Source: CAKZLS01 sp963771545 (lineage in GTDB: Bacteria > Pseudomonadota > Alphaproteobacteria > Rhodospirillales > Defluviicoccaceae). From it: a DNA stretch of 64,000 bases. The notes below the pieces were generated by a model. The model saw nothing but the letters and a program-made list of their open reading frames with translations, was not told the origin of the DNA and searched no databases. Location: positions 186,001 to 250,000 of the forward strand of contig CAVYTX010000002.1 of NCBI GenBank assembly GCA_963771545.1, written 5' to 3'. Positions 35,255 to 44,473 of this stretch are shown here, piece by piece (positions within the stretch are counted from its first letter, which is position 1; each line of letters opens with the position of its first letter). The position numbers and the translations under genes are program-made.

Positions 35255-36988
35255 TTATTCGAATCGGTAAACCCGAATGTTATCCTTCGCATAACTCGCC
35301 TGCAACGACAAGGATTTGTCTTGCCCCAGGGTCGTCGCGACGAGGTCGTCGGGGTCGAAAACGGACACGGCGCGCGTGATCAGCCATCCGGAAGAGATGC
35401 CTTGAAGGCGCGCGCGCAGCGCCGGAATATCGGCGGCCGTCATACCCGGAACCGCAGTAATGCCCGCGGGGTACGGGTTGGGGAGACCAACGGCCGGAAA
35501 GGCGCGCGGCAGACCGTAAATCGGCAGGTCAGTCTTTTGACGATCAAGGTAATAGGCCAGCGGCAGTTCCACCGAGTTCGGGAGTATCAGGACGACGTCG
35601 CTGGGTTTCGATTTGGCGTTCAAGAGGCTGGCGATTCGATCCCAGGGTTCCTTTTCGACCTCCGCGTAATAATTCAGGCTCCCCCAAGCAAAAAGGACAA
35701 ACAGGCCAACCAGGAGAAGTCCCCGCAGCCAGGCCCTGTTCGTGACTGTCACGCCGGCCGCCAGCGCCACATAAAAAGGAACGCTCACCCATAGCAGGGC
35801 GCGGGTCGTGAAGATGGGGCGGATGGTGAACGTCGCGAGCAGGGTGAGGACGATGGGCAGGATCATGACCAGGGTGAGCAGGATCGCCAACCGCCAGCCG
35901 GTGCGCCGGCCCACCACCCACAAGCCGATGGCGCCCAGGGCGGCGAGCGCGAGGTGCGCCGCGAGCCAAAGCGCCGCCCCGGCAAGCCCCAGGGCGCCGA
36001 CTTCGTTCAACGGCGCGATCCCCGACGTATAGCGCTCGATGGGCCAGGAGTACTTAGCGCCGAAAAGGAAATAGAGGGCGCCCATGATTTGCACGAGGGA
36101 TGGCGCCTTCATCCAAAAGACCGTGGAGACCGCGCCGGCCTGTTTGAACAGCCATGGAACCCACGGGATCCAGACAACCAGCACCGTCAAACCCGCGACA
36201 ACGCCGTTCACCAGGAACCCGCGGTTCCATTCGAGGCCCCAGGCGAGCCAGACGATCATGGGGACGGCGACGCTGAAAACGAACAAGAGCGCTAGGTTGT
36301 GGAGCCACAGACTCAGCGCCGCGCCGGCGATCAGCGCCAGCCATGCGAGTCGCGGCGACGGGACGGCGGTGGACTCGCCGGTTCTATGCGGCCCTGGCGG
36401 CAGGCCGAAAAGCGGCCGGCACGCCGCCGTTGGATGCCGCATCAGCCACGCCGCGCCGCAGAGCGCTATCGAAACGGCGAGGGTCACCGCCATGGATGAG
36501 CGCGCTTCCTGGGCGTACTGGATGTGAATGGGGGCGACCGCGAAAATCAGGCCCGCGCCGAAGCCGATCCATGCGCCGTCGCGCCGGCCGCCGACGATCT
36601 GGCCAAGCACATAAACCGCCGCGACGCTCAGGATGCCGAGAACCGCGGAAAGCGAGCGGAGCGCCGCTTCGCCGTCGCCAAACACGCTCCACAGCCGCAG
36701 CATGGAATAGTAGACCGGCGGATGGGTTTCGAAGGTCGGGACGACCGTCCACAGCGACTCGAAGGATTGCCGCGAGAACCAGAAACTGTAAGCCTCGTCC
36801 AACCACAGAGGAAGCCGGCCGATCTCGTAAAAACGAAACCCGGCGGCAAGCGCCATCAGCAACAAAAGCGGTGCGATCGTTCGCGGGATCCGGAAAACCT
36901 CGGGACAAACTTCGACAATGCCGTAAATAGCAACGAAAAGCGGTTTTACCTCAATGGCTTGCCTAGACCCAGCGGCGAGGCCTGTCAA
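35255..36988 (-). CDS. ArnT/PMT-like (GT39/GT83 fold) membrane glycosyltransferase
   Basis: The 577-aa polytopic protein has about 11 membrane spans and the GT-C signature. The first loop after span 1 reads RFYEIGRLPLWLDEAYSFWF near 55 with the catalytic-type Asp-Glu, and THPPVYYSML follows near 88. The C-terminal soluble domain (about 460-577) contains VVLILPNSVELPLAYYL. It probably transfers sugar from a polyprenyl-phosphate donor to an envelope acceptor. Its start is uncertain: the ATG at 36988 gives about 30 residues before the hydrophobic core, and a later start near FRIPRTIAPLLLLM is possible. It is divergent from flgB. Confidence 0.85.
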   Translation of the reverse strand: MTGLAAGSRQAIEVKPLFVAIYGIVEVCPEVFRIPRTIAPLLLLMALAAGFRFYEIGRLPLWLDEAYSFWFSRQSFESLWTVVPTFETHPPVYYSMLRLWSVFGDGEAALRSLSAVLGILSVAAVYVLGQIVGGRRDGAWIGFGAGLIFAVAPIHIQYAQEARSSMAVTLAVSIALCGAAWLMRHPTAACRPLFGLPPGPHRTGESTAVPSPRLAWLALIAGAALSLWLHNLALLFVFSVAVPMIVWLAWGLEWNRGFLVNGVVAGLTVLVVWIPWVPWLFKQAGAVSTVFWMKAPSLVQIMGALYFLFGAKYSWPIERYTSGIAPLNEVGALGLAGAALWLAAHLALAALGAIGLWVVGRRTGWRLAILLTLVMILPIVLTLLATFTIRPIFTTRALLWVSVPFYVALAAGVTVTNRAWLRGLLLVGLFVLFAWGSLNYYAEVEKEPWDRIASLLNAKSKPSDVVLILPNSVELPLAYYLDRQKTDLPIYGLPRAFPAVGLPNPYPAGITAVPGMTAADIPALRARLQGISSGWLITRAVSVFDPDDLVATTLGQDKSLSLQASYAKDNIRVYRFE

Positions 36989-37114
36989 GCCTCTCCGCGC
37001 CAGTCAAAGTTCGCCAACCAGACGGACTCTTCCCGAATTTCACTAAATTTTAAAGACTGACGCCGATACTCTTCGCTCGGGCGGAACTACCTGCGAGAGG
37101 CGCGCCGGTCAGTC

Positions 37115-37522
37115 ATGGATTTAAGCAAGGTCTCCTTGTTCGACAAAATGAAGCAGCGGCTGACGTGGCTTGGCCAGCGTCAGGAGGTGCTCGCCCAGAA
37201 CATCGCCAACGCCGACACACCGCGCTATCGGCCGCGCGACATCAAGCCGCTCGAGTTCCGCAAGATGATCGACCGCCAGCTTTCGCCGGTGAATATGGAG
37301 AAGACCCATGGCAATCATTTGGAGGGCCGGCCAGCGAGCGCCGAGACCTTTGATGAACAGGTGAACCGCCGGCCCTATGAAACCGCGCCCGCGGGCAACG
37401 CCGTGGTCCTCGAGGAACAGATGGCCAAGGTCAACGAAACCAGCGTCGCCCACCGGCTGACCACCGAGCTGTATCGCAAGCACCTCGGCATGATTCGAAC
37501 CGCCATCGGCGGCAGGCGTTAG
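37115..37522 (+). CDS. flgB: flagellar basal-body rod protein FlgB
   Basis: The 135-aa protein starts MDLSKVSLFDKMKQRLTWLG and contains the rod-family consensus RQEVLAQNIANADTPRYRPRD near 22. It ends with the coiled-coil C-terminal half (VNETSVAHRLTTELYRKHLGMIRTAIG). It forms the proximal rod. It is the first gene of a flgB-flgC-fliE-fliQ-fliR-flhB run, with 11 bases to flgC. Confidence 0.95.
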   Translation: MDLSKVSLFDKMKQRLTWLGQRQEVLAQNIANADTPRYRPRDIKPLEFRKMIDRQLSPVNMEKTHGNHLEGRPASAETFDEQVNRRPYETAPAGNAVVLEEQMAKVNETSVAHRLTTELYRKHLGMIRTAIGGRR

Positions 37523-37533
37523 AGGGTAATCCC

Positions 37534-37944
37534 ATGACCGATGTCATGAAGACCATGCGGATCTCGGCGGCGGGAATGAAGACCCAGGGCGTTCGTCTTC
37601 GGGTGATCGCCGAGAATATCGCCAACGCCAATTCCCTGCCGACGTCGCCCGGCGACGAACCCTATCGGCGCAAGACCGTCACCTTCAAGAATACCCTCGA
37701 TCGCGAGACCGGGCTCGAGACCGTGGAGATCGCCAAGGTGCGCCGCGATCCGTCGTCTTTTCCGCTGAAGTACGAACCCAGCCATCCGGCGGCCGACAAG
37801 GATGGGTACGTCCAGGCGCCGAACGTCAGCTCGCTGATCGAAATGGCGGACATGCGCGAGGCGCAACGGTCCTACGAGGCCAATCTGAATGTCATCCGCG
37901 CCTCGAAAGCGATGTTGCAGGCAACCATCGAGGTCCTGCGTTAG
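37534..37944 (+). CDS. flgC: flagellar basal-body rod protein FlgC
   Basis: The 136-aa protein has the N-terminal rod motif LRVIAENIANANSLPTSPGD near 24, the mid-region GYVQAPNVSSLIEMADMREAQRSYEANLNVI and the standard C-terminal helix. It is a proximal rod component exported through the flagellar secretion system. Its position between flgB and fliE is canonical. Confidence 0.96.
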   Translation: MTDVMKTMRISAAGMKTQGVRLRVIAENIANANSLPTSPGDEPYRRKTVTFKNTLDRETGLETVEIAKVRRDPSSFPLKYEPSHPAADKDGYVQAPNVSSLIEMADMREAQRSYEANLNVIRASKAMLQATIEVLR

Positions 37945-37981
37945 AAATCCACCGAGAGAAAACTAGGAGCAAAGGTTCGCA

Positions 37982-38302
37982 ATGGTCAATCCAGTCAACG
38001 GCATGAGCGGCGCCATCTCCGCCTACAATCAGGCGCTGAAGGGCGCGACCGCTCCCAACGCCGAAGCGATGGATACGCCCCGCCAAGAAGGATTCGCCGA
38101 TCTCGTCAAGGACGCCGTTCGGGAGGCGGTCAAGACCGGGAATAGCGGGGAACAGGTAACGGCCAGGGCCGTTCAGAACAGCGCCGATCTCAACGAGGTG
38201 GTGACGGCCGTCGCCGAAGCCGATTTGACGCTTCAGACCGTGGTGGCGGTCCGCGACCGGGTCATCGAGGCCTACAAGGACATCGTGCGGATGCCGATTT
38301 AA
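37982..38302 (+). CDS. fliE: flagellar hook-basal body complex protein FliE
   Basis: The 106-aa protein ends with the FliE consensus DLTLQTVVAVRDRVIEAYKDIVRMPI, which anchors the rod to the MS ring and export gate. The N-terminal half is low in complexity, as usual. ATG 37982 follows AGGAGC at 9 bases. Confidence 0.94.
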   Translation: MVNPVNGMSGAISAYNQALKGATAPNAEAMDTPRQEGFADLVKDAVREAVKTGNSGEQVTARAVQNSADLNEVVTAVAEADLTLQTVVAVRDRVIEAYKDIVRMPI

Positions 38303-38341
38303 AGGGCCGGGTGCGTTGGTAACGGGGGTGGGAAAAATACG

Positions 38342-38611
38342 ATGATGAACGAGGTCGCGGTCCTCGAGGTCGGCCGCGAGGCCATGCTCGTCATCCTCAA
38401 GATCGGCGGGCCGATCATGTTCGTCGGCATGATGGTTGGACTGGTGATCGCGCTGTTCCAGGCGCTGACCACCATTCAGGAGATGACCCTGACGTTCGTG
38501 CCCAAGATCATCGTCATCTTCGTCGCCATCGTCCTGTTTCTGCCGTTCATGATGACCACCATGATCGAATTCACCCAAACCCTGTTCGACCGCATCGGCG
38601 CCGGCGGCTGA
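38342..38611 (+). CDS. fliQ: flagellar export gate protein FliQ
   Basis: The 89-aa membrane protein has two long hydrophobic hairpins. Its typical motif is ALTTIQEMTLTFVPKIIVIF near 44. It is one of the FliPQR export-gate subunits. fliP is not in this cluster. An ATG two codons earlier in the same frame gives MMNE; the exact start is ambiguous by one residue. Confidence 0.95.
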   Translation: MMNEVAVLEVGREAMLVILKIGGPIMFVGMMVGLVIALFQALTTIQEMTLTFVPKIIVIFVAIVLFLPFMMTTMIEFTQTLFDRIGAGG

Positions 38612-38629
38612 TCGGGCGGGCGGCCGGAA

Positions 38630-39391
38630 ATGCTCCACCAGCTTCTCGCCGTCAACACGTTTGCCTTTATCCTCATATTCGTTCGCGTGGGCGCCGTCAT
38701 TACAGTGTTGCCGGGTTTCAGCGCCGGCTACGTCAGCATCCGCATCCGGCTGTTGCTGGCGCTGGCGATCAGTTTCCTCCTCACGCCGGTCTTGGCCGAG
38801 CGGCTTCCGGGCCTGCCGGCCACGCCCATCGCGCTCGGTCTGCTGCTTTTGGCCGAAACCCTGATCGGTCTGTTTCTGGGCGCCATCGCGCGCATCGTGG
38901 TGGCGTCGCTGCACGTGGCCGGGACATTTGCTTCGTATTTCGCGTCGCTGACCAGCGCGCTGGTCAACGATCCGGTGACCGACCAGCAGAGTTCCACCAT
39001 CGCCGGGTTCTTTGGAACGGTCGGCGTGCTGCTCATCTTCGTCGCCGACCTCCACCATCTGATGCTCAGCGCGGTCGTGGAGAGCTACGCGGTGTTCGTT
39101 CCCGGAGCGCTTCCGCCGATCGGCGATTTCGCCGATATGATCGCCCAGCGCGTGGCCGCCAGCTTCGCGCTCGGCTTGCAGATGGCGGCGCCGTTTCTGA
39201 TCTTCGGAATGGCGTACTATATCGGGCTCGGGCTGCTCGGCCGCCTCATGCCGCAGCTTCAAGTATTTTTCATCGGTATCCCGTTGCAAATATCCTTGCA
39301 GATCTGGGTTATGATGTTAACCCTTTCGGGTATTATGATGGTTTTCCTCAACCGCTTTTCGGAAGTGCTCAGCCCGTTCGCTGGACCATGA
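38630..39391 (+). CDS. fliR: flagellar export gate protein FliR
   Basis: The 253-aa membrane protein shows the FliR pattern: FILIFVRVGAVITVLPGFSA in the first span, the central QQSSTIAGFFGTVGVLLIF, and QVFFIGIPLQISLQIWVMML in the last part. It follows fliQ by 18 bases and precedes flhB by 30. Confidence 0.95.
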   Translation: MLHQLLAVNTFAFILIFVRVGAVITVLPGFSAGYVSIRIRLLLALAISFLLTPVLAERLPGLPATPIALGLLLLAETLIGLFLGAIARIVVASLHVAGTFASYFASLTSALVNDPVTDQQSSTIAGFFGTVGVLLIFVADLHHLMLSAVVESYAVFVPGALPPIGDFADMIAQRVAASFALGLQMAAPFLIFGMAYYIGLGLLGRLMPQLQVFFIGIPLQISLQIWVMMLTLSGIMMVFLNRFSEVLSPFAGP

Positions 39392-39421
39392 TTCCAAGGC
39401 TGATCAGCTCCAGGGACCGTC

Positions 39422-40489
39422 GTGGCTGAAGACCAAGACGCCTCAAAAACAGAAGAACCGACTCCGAAGCGCCTGGAACAGGCCCGCGAGAAGGGACAGG
39501 CCGCGGTCTCACAGGAGGCGAAGAGCTGGGCCATTCTCGCGGGAGGGGCGCTGGCGCTGGTGTTCATGGCGCCGGGCATCAGCCGCGATATTTCCATGTA
39601 CCTGTTGCGGTTCGTCGAGCAGCCCCATGACATGTCGCTGAACACCGAGGACATGCAGGACGCTCTCGCGGCGCTGGCGCTCGACATCGGTTGGACGATC
39701 GCGCCGGTGATCGGATTGCTCGTGGTTCTCGCCATCGCCGCCGGCGTACTGCAGGTGGGGCTCATTTGGGCGCCCACCAAAATAAAACCCGACCCGCAGA
39801 AGATATCTTTGCGCAAAGGTTTGGGAAAGATGTTCTCGCTTCAGTCCCTGATGGAATTCGTGAAAGGGCTTTTGAAGTTGAGCGCCGTCGGGGCGGTGGC
39901 GCTGGGCTTGGCGCTGCCGCTTTTGCGCGACGTGGAGTTACTGCCGGCGATCGGTGTGATCGGAACGCTCGACCGCGTTCATGAGATCGCCGTGATGATG
40001 ACCATCGCGACGGTCGCGGTCATGACCGCCGTGGCGCTTCTCGACTTCACCTACCAGAGATATAGCTTCTTGAAACAGATGCGGATGACCAAACAGGAGG
40101 TCAAGGACGAGCACAAGCAGTCCGAGGGCGACCCCCAGATTAAATCCCGTATTCGCCGGCTGCGGATGGAGCGCGCGCAGAAACGCATGATGGCGGCGGT
40201 GCCCAAGGCCGACGTGATCATCACCAACCCGACCCACTATTCGATCGCACTGTCTTACGAGATGGAGTCCATGGCGGCGCCGAAGCTGGTGGCCAAGGGC
40301 GTGGACGCCATCGCGCGGCGGATCCGGGAGGTCGCCCTCGAGCACGATATTCCGCTCGTGGAGAACCCGCCCTTGGCGCGCGCGCTCTATGCGTCGGTCG
40401 AGATCGACCAGGAGATCCCGCCCGAACACTATCAGGCGGTGGCCCAGGTCATCGGCTACGTCATGCACGTCAAGGGACAGGGATCATGA
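39422..40489 (+). CDS. flhB: flagellar export switch protein FlhB
   Basis: The 355-aa protein has a lysine/glutamate-rich N-terminus (MAEDQDASKTEEPTPKRLEQAREKG), four membrane spans and a cytoplasmic autocleaved domain with NPTH at residues 269-272 (VIITNPTHYSIAL). Self-cleavage between Asn and Pro changes export specificity from rod/hook to filament. The start is GTG 39422, which matches the family start exactly. Confidence 0.96.
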   Translation: MAEDQDASKTEEPTPKRLEQAREKGQAAVSQEAKSWAILAGGALALVFMAPGISRDISMYLLRFVEQPHDMSLNTEDMQDALAALALDIGWTIAPVIGLLVVLAIAAGVLQVGLIWAPTKIKPDPQKISLRKGLGKMFSLQSLMEFVKGLLKLSAVGAVALGLALPLLRDVELLPAIGVIGTLDRVHEIAVMMTIATVAVMTAVALLDFTYQRYSFLKQMRMTKQEVKDEHKQSEGDPQIKSRIRRLRMERAQKRMMAAVPKADVIITNPTHYSIALSYEMESMAAPKLVAKGVDAIARRIREVALEHDIPLVENPPLARALYASVEIDQEIPPEHYQAVAQVIGYVMHVKGQGS

Positions 40490-40523
40490 AGCCGAAACAT
40501 AGCCTCGCGACTAAGGGTCTAAA

Positions 40524-42128
40524 TTGATCGGCGCCGCCAAGGCCCTTCGACGGCGGCTGGCGGCGCGCTCGGCCCGGACGGGGATCGTGTCCGGCGCGAG
40601 CGCGGCCGATCGCTTGACCCTGGTGTTCGACGAGTTGCCGATCGGCATCGCCTTTCTCGATCTGCGGGGCGACGTCGTCGACTGCAATCGCGCTTTTTGC
40701 CGCGCGCTCGGCGTGGGCAGGGAGGCCGTCGTCGGCGGCCCGCTCGCCGGCCTGGTCAGCAAGGAAGACCGGGACGATGTGGTCGGGCAGCTATCGAAAC
40801 TCGTGCTGGGGACCGTCCGCGCCGCCCGGTTGGAGGGCGTTCGCATGCCCGGCGGAGACGCGCGGGAAGTTTCGGCATCGATATATGCCGGCAGAATAGA
40901 AAACAGTGGGGAGATCGCCGGTCTGATCGTCCATGTGTTGGACGCCACGGACCACCGGAACTTGGAAGCGCAGTTGGCCCAATCGCAAAAAATGCAGGCC
41001 ATTGGCCAGCTGGCGGGCGGAATCGCCCATGACTTCAATAATCAACTCACCGCGACGCTGGGTTTTTGTGATCTGTTGCTGGCGCGGCATGGGCCGGGCG
41101 ATCCCTCTTTCGACGACATCATGCAAATCCGAGGCAACGCCAAACGCGCCTCGAACCTGGTCCGCCAGCTCTTGGCGTTCTCGCGCAAACAGAAACTCGA
41201 GCCGGTGGTGCTCGACGTCAAGGAAGCGCTGTCGGATCTTTACAAGATGCTGGGGCGTCTTCTCGGCGCGAACATCGAACCGCGGTTCGAGCATGGGGAG
41301 GATCCGGCTTTTGTCAGGGTGGATCCCGGGCAGTTCGACCAAGTCATCATCAATCTGGCGGTCAATGCGCGCGACGCCATGGCGGGCGGCGGCGCCCTGA
41401 CCATCCGCACGTCGGCGCTGGTTCTCGATGAGGCCGTGCAACGGGGCCCCGATCTCATGCCGCCCGGACAATACGTACTGATCGAGGTCGCCGATACCGG
41501 CGCCGGCATTCCCAAGGAAATCATCGGCAATATCTTCGAGCCGTTCTTTTCCACCAAGGAGGTCGGCGCCGGAACCGGGCTCGGGCTGTCCACCGTCTAC
41601 GGAATCGTCCGCCAGACCGGGGGGTTCATCTTCGTCGACAGCGCGCCCGGAGAGGGCGCCGTGTTCACCATCTACCTTCCCGCCAGCGCGGAACACTCGA
41701 TTAGGGCTGAAACGCCGCCGGCGCTTTCCGCGCGGGCGGTGGCCGAGCCCGACTTGGGGGGCGGTGGCACGGTCTTGCTGGTGGAGGACGAGGAAGCGGT
41801 CCGCGTCTTTGCCGCCCGGGCGCTGCGTAACAAAGGCTATCGGGTGCTGGAGGCGACCAATGGGGAAAACGCCTTGGACGTCATTATCGCGGGCGGCGAG
41901 GACATCGATTTGATCGTCACCGATGTGGTCATGCCGGCAATGGATGGTCACACCTTGGTGCGGATGGCGCGCCAGGAATTGGGAGACGTGAAGGTGATCC
42001 TGATTTCAGGATATGCCGACGAGGGAACGAACGGAAACCACGATCCGAATACGGCCGTTCATTTCCTGCCCAAGCCCTTTTCGCTCGCCGATTTGGCGGA
42101 CAAGGTCAAGGACGTGATGGCCGGGTAA
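40524..42128 (+). CDS. cckA: CckA-like hybrid histidine kinase
   Basis: The 534-aa protein lacks obvious membrane spans at its N-terminus. A PAS domain lies at about 30-140 (RLTLVFDELPIGIAFLDLRG). The HisKA H-box GGIAHDFNNQLTATLGFCDLLL has the phospho-accepting His169. The HATPase has NLAVNARDAM, DTGAGIPKE and GTGLGLSTVYGIV, and a receiver domain follows (about 415-530) with Asp467 in IVTDVVMP. CckA drives the CtrA cell-cycle and motility cascade through ChpT, and in this bacterial group the gene often follows flhB. Classical CckA has two membrane spans; their absence here suggests a shortened form, so a soluble paralogue is an alternative. The start is TTG 40524, which follows AAGGGTC. Confidence 0.85.
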   Translation: MIGAAKALRRRLAARSARTGIVSGASAADRLTLVFDELPIGIAFLDLRGDVVDCNRAFCRALGVGREAVVGGPLAGLVSKEDRDDVVGQLSKLVLGTVRAARLEGVRMPGGDAREVSASIYAGRIENSGEIAGLIVHVLDATDHRNLEAQLAQSQKMQAIGQLAGGIAHDFNNQLTATLGFCDLLLARHGPGDPSFDDIMQIRGNAKRASNLVRQLLAFSRKQKLEPVVLDVKEALSDLYKMLGRLLGANIEPRFEHGEDPAFVRVDPGQFDQVIINLAVNARDAMAGGGALTIRTSALVLDEAVQRGPDLMPPGQYVLIEVADTGAGIPKEIIGNIFEPFFSTKEVGAGTGLGLSTVYGIVRQTGGFIFVDSAPGEGAVFTIYLPASAEHSIRAETPPALSARAVAEPDLGGGGTVLLVEDEEAVRVFAARALRNKGYRVLEATNGENALDVIIAGGEDIDLIVTDVVMPAMDGHTLVRMARQELGDVKVILISGYADEGTNGNHDPNTAVHFLPKPFSLADLADKVKDVMAG

Positions 42129-42179
42129 TGGCCGGTCCGCCGCCTCTTGCACCCGAACCGCCGTGCCGTCCGCCGCCGA

Positions 42180-43625
42180 TCAGATGCTTATGACCGCTGG
42201 GCCGGTCACCAGCATGCGGATGAGCTCCGCCTGCCGATCCGTCCCCGTCTTGCCGAACACATGCTTCAGATGCTTGCGGGCCGTTTCGTACACCAGCCCC
42301 AGAGATTCGGCGGTCTCCTCCAGCCTGTAGCCATTGGCCAACAGCGCGGCCACGCGCGCCTCGGCCCGGGTGAGGCCATACAGTTCGCAAAGCCTGGGCT
42401 GATCGATGTCCACGGCATATTCCGGGTCGCCGAGAAACACGACCACGGCGGGTTCGTCGGTCGACCGCACTTCGCTGATTCCTTCGACCGGCGCGATCAG
42501 AATCGACAAGGGCTTCTGCCCGGAAGGCCGCTGGATCGAAAACGCATAAATGCCATCGTCGCGGCCCTTGCCGTTCTTTGGCTTTTCGGGCGTGATCACG
42601 TCCCTCAATCTCAATCGGCGGCCGTGATGATCGATCTCCAGTCCGGACTTGCCGACGGAGAGTTCGCTACAAGCCGATAGAATTCCCTCCGCGCGTTGAT
42701 TGGCCTCGATGATGTTGCCGGACATGCCGGCGATCAGCACGCCGATGGGGACGACGTCGAGCACGTTTGACGCCACCTTCTGGATTTCGTTCGCTTCGTG
42801 AAGCGATTGTCCGGATCGAAAGGCGCGCTGAAGATTCGGAAGCAGACGCCGAAACAGGGCGAGGATGCTGTCGCTGAACGGTCCTTTGATTTCGCCGCGG
42901 CCAAGGAACAGATAGGTGACGACATTCCTCCGCCGGCCCAAGACGCCGAAGAGATGGTGATGAAGTCCGAGCGGTTTCAGCCACTCGCGATAGAACTGGG
43001 TATCGACGAGTTCGTTCTCCATCAAGATCTGCTCGTCCGTCCAAACGGCTCCGGGCGCGCGGAAATATTCGTCCTGCTGGAGAAAGATGTTCATCTTGCC
43101 GTACCGTTCGGCATAGGACGCAATCGACGCCTTGCCGATGTAGACCGAATGCTCGATCCGTCCCGAACCGGTTTCGTAATCGTGCGACGCGACCGCGCAG
43201 ACCTTGGCTCCGACGGCGTCCGCCAAGGCCACCAGGCATTTCGGCCACATTTTCGGATCCGCGCTGGCTTCATGAAAACCGGACAGAATTTCCATCAGCG
43301 CGCCGCTTCTGGGATCGCCGATGTCGGCGAGGCTCGGATCGAAGGCGCGATCCCCATCCGACCGTCCCGCCCAGGCCCGCCGGTCGGTGCTGGCGCGGCG
43401 GTCCGAGTCGAACCGCCGATGGGAACTGTTTCGCCTGTCCTGACCGCTTCGCTGATCCGCAGAGGGTGGAGTGGCTTGATGCCGGCTCGCCAAGGCTGCT
43501 GCGTTTATCGGGCCCGTTTCCAGCCTTCGATCCTCGCCGGACCGCCGTTCGTTGTCCAGCCTTCGCTCCGGAGCGTCGCGACGATCCTCGCCCGAACGCC
43601 GGTCAACAAGCCCGCCAATGTTCAT
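42180..43625 (-). CDS. LuxR-type HTH regulator with an N-terminal RR-x-DRR repeat region
   Basis: The 481-aa protein ends with a LuxR/GerE helix-turn-helix (about 410-475; LTRAEARVAALLANGYRLEETAESLGLVYETARKHLKHVF; quoted in part). A middle region (about 105-300) is GAF/PAS-like, and a PAS-like segment lies near 310 (VLDVVPIGVLIAGMSGNIIEAN). The first 90 residues are unusual: the motif RRSGEDRR or variants (DRRSGEDRR, ERRSGEDRR, QRSGQDRR, SHRRFDSDRR, ASTDRR) recurs about every 10-16 residues and makes a strongly basic, disordered tail. The target genes are unknown. It is convergent with cckA and about 850 bp from recA. Confidence 0.82.
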   Translation of the reverse strand: MNIGGLVDRRSGEDRRDAPERRLDNERRSGEDRRLETGPINAAALASRHQATPPSADQRSGQDRRNSSHRRFDSDRRASTDRRAWAGRSDGDRAFDPSLADIGDPRSGALMEILSGFHEASADPKMWPKCLVALADAVGAKVCAVASHDYETGSGRIEHSVYIGKASIASYAERYGKMNIFLQQDEYFRAPGAVWTDEQILMENELVDTQFYREWLKPLGLHHHLFGVLGRRRNVVTYLFLGRGEIKGPFSDSILALFRRLLPNLQRAFRSGQSLHEANEIQKVASNVLDVVPIGVLIAGMSGNIIEANQRAEGILSACSELSVGKSGLEIDHHGRRLRLRDVITPEKPKNGKGRDDGIYAFSIQRPSGQKPLSILIAPVEGISEVRSTDEPAVVVFLGDPEYAVDIDQPRLCELYGLTRAEARVAALLANGYRLEETAESLGLVYETARKHLKHVFGKTGTDRQAELIRMLVTGPAVISI

Positions 43626-44408
43626 TCACCCTCTCCTTCGCGCAATGATTGCTGCCCCCGTTGGGGGCCCCCGAAATATACGCGTTGCTACGATGGTTGC
43701 CCAGAGCATCCAAAAAAAGCCTCGCCTGTGAACCTCTCCCATCCTCATATTGCCATCTATTAGTCCGATATCCAACCGGTAGCTTACACCTTTTTTGCGG
43801 GCGGCGGTCATGGAGCCGCATATCCATCGCCAACGAGGATTTTTTTCGATTCGAGATCGGCAGAAGAAATTCAAGGCGGACGCTTTCCGGCGATTCAACC
43901 CGGGGTTGGGGTTTGGGAAACGCCGGTCCGGGGATACCCATCAGCGTGGTGAATGCCTGAAAAAAAGGCCTTAAGGATTAGGTCGCGAACGAAATCGCCG
44001 CTTCGGTCATGATCCATTTGGATCATGCCGTAGCAACCGCTGTGATATCATTACGAGCATCGGCGTCCATGCCTCAATTGGGTCATCCGTGGGATCCGCG
44101 TCATACGTTGTTCTTGTTGTGATCACGAAATTGTGAACGCCCTGCCGTGCTTCCCAAGGCCGCGAGCAAGCCCGTTTGCGAAAAATGGCTCCCCGAATGG
44201 GGTGCCGCCCCTCGATGGCCGGCCCTTCGAAGCCATTGAACGAGCGGTGGGGCGCTAGCGTGCCCGATTCTGGGAGATTCCGGCGGCCGCGACGGCCTAG
44301 AGAACATCGGAAGAACCCAGAGGCTGGCGGATTTTAACCGGGAATACCCAAACGGGGTATTCATAAAATCTTTTATTTCAATAAGTTGAAAAAAATTCTT
44401 GCCGATAA
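43626..44408. other. long intergenic region between the LuxR-type gene and recA
   Basis: About 780 bp with no supported gene; short frames here lack any family resemblance. It contains a 20-bp palindrome (44008-44027) and, on the right, AT-rich sequence leading to recA. An A/T-rich run (TTTTATTTCAATAAGTTGAAAAAAATTC) near 44370-44398 is probably part of the recA promoter area. Confidence 0.5.
44008..44027. promoter_or_regulatory. 20-bp palindrome, candidate operator
   Basis: CATGATCCA and its exact complement TGGATCATG are separated by TT. The site lies about 380 bp upstream of the LuxR-type start and 450 bp upstream of recA. It looks like a dimer-binding site; the regulator is unknown. Confidence 0.4.
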
Positions 44409-44423
44409 GAACAAAATAGGTAC
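44409..44423 (+). promoter_or_regulatory. putative alphaproteobacterial LexA (SOS) box of recA
   Basis: GAACAAAATAGGTAC fits the alphaproteobacterial SOS box GAAC-N7-GAAC with one mismatch in the second half. It lies 51-65 bases before the recA ATG, where such boxes are expected. Confidence 0.5.
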
Positions 44424-44473
44424 GCTGATGGCCGTTGCTTACCGACCAGGCCTATGAAATAAGGGGGCGATCA

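Noticed and set aside
37892..39289. 465-codon minus-strand frame over the flagellar genes
   Set aside because: It is antisense to fliE, fliQ and fliR, which are certain.
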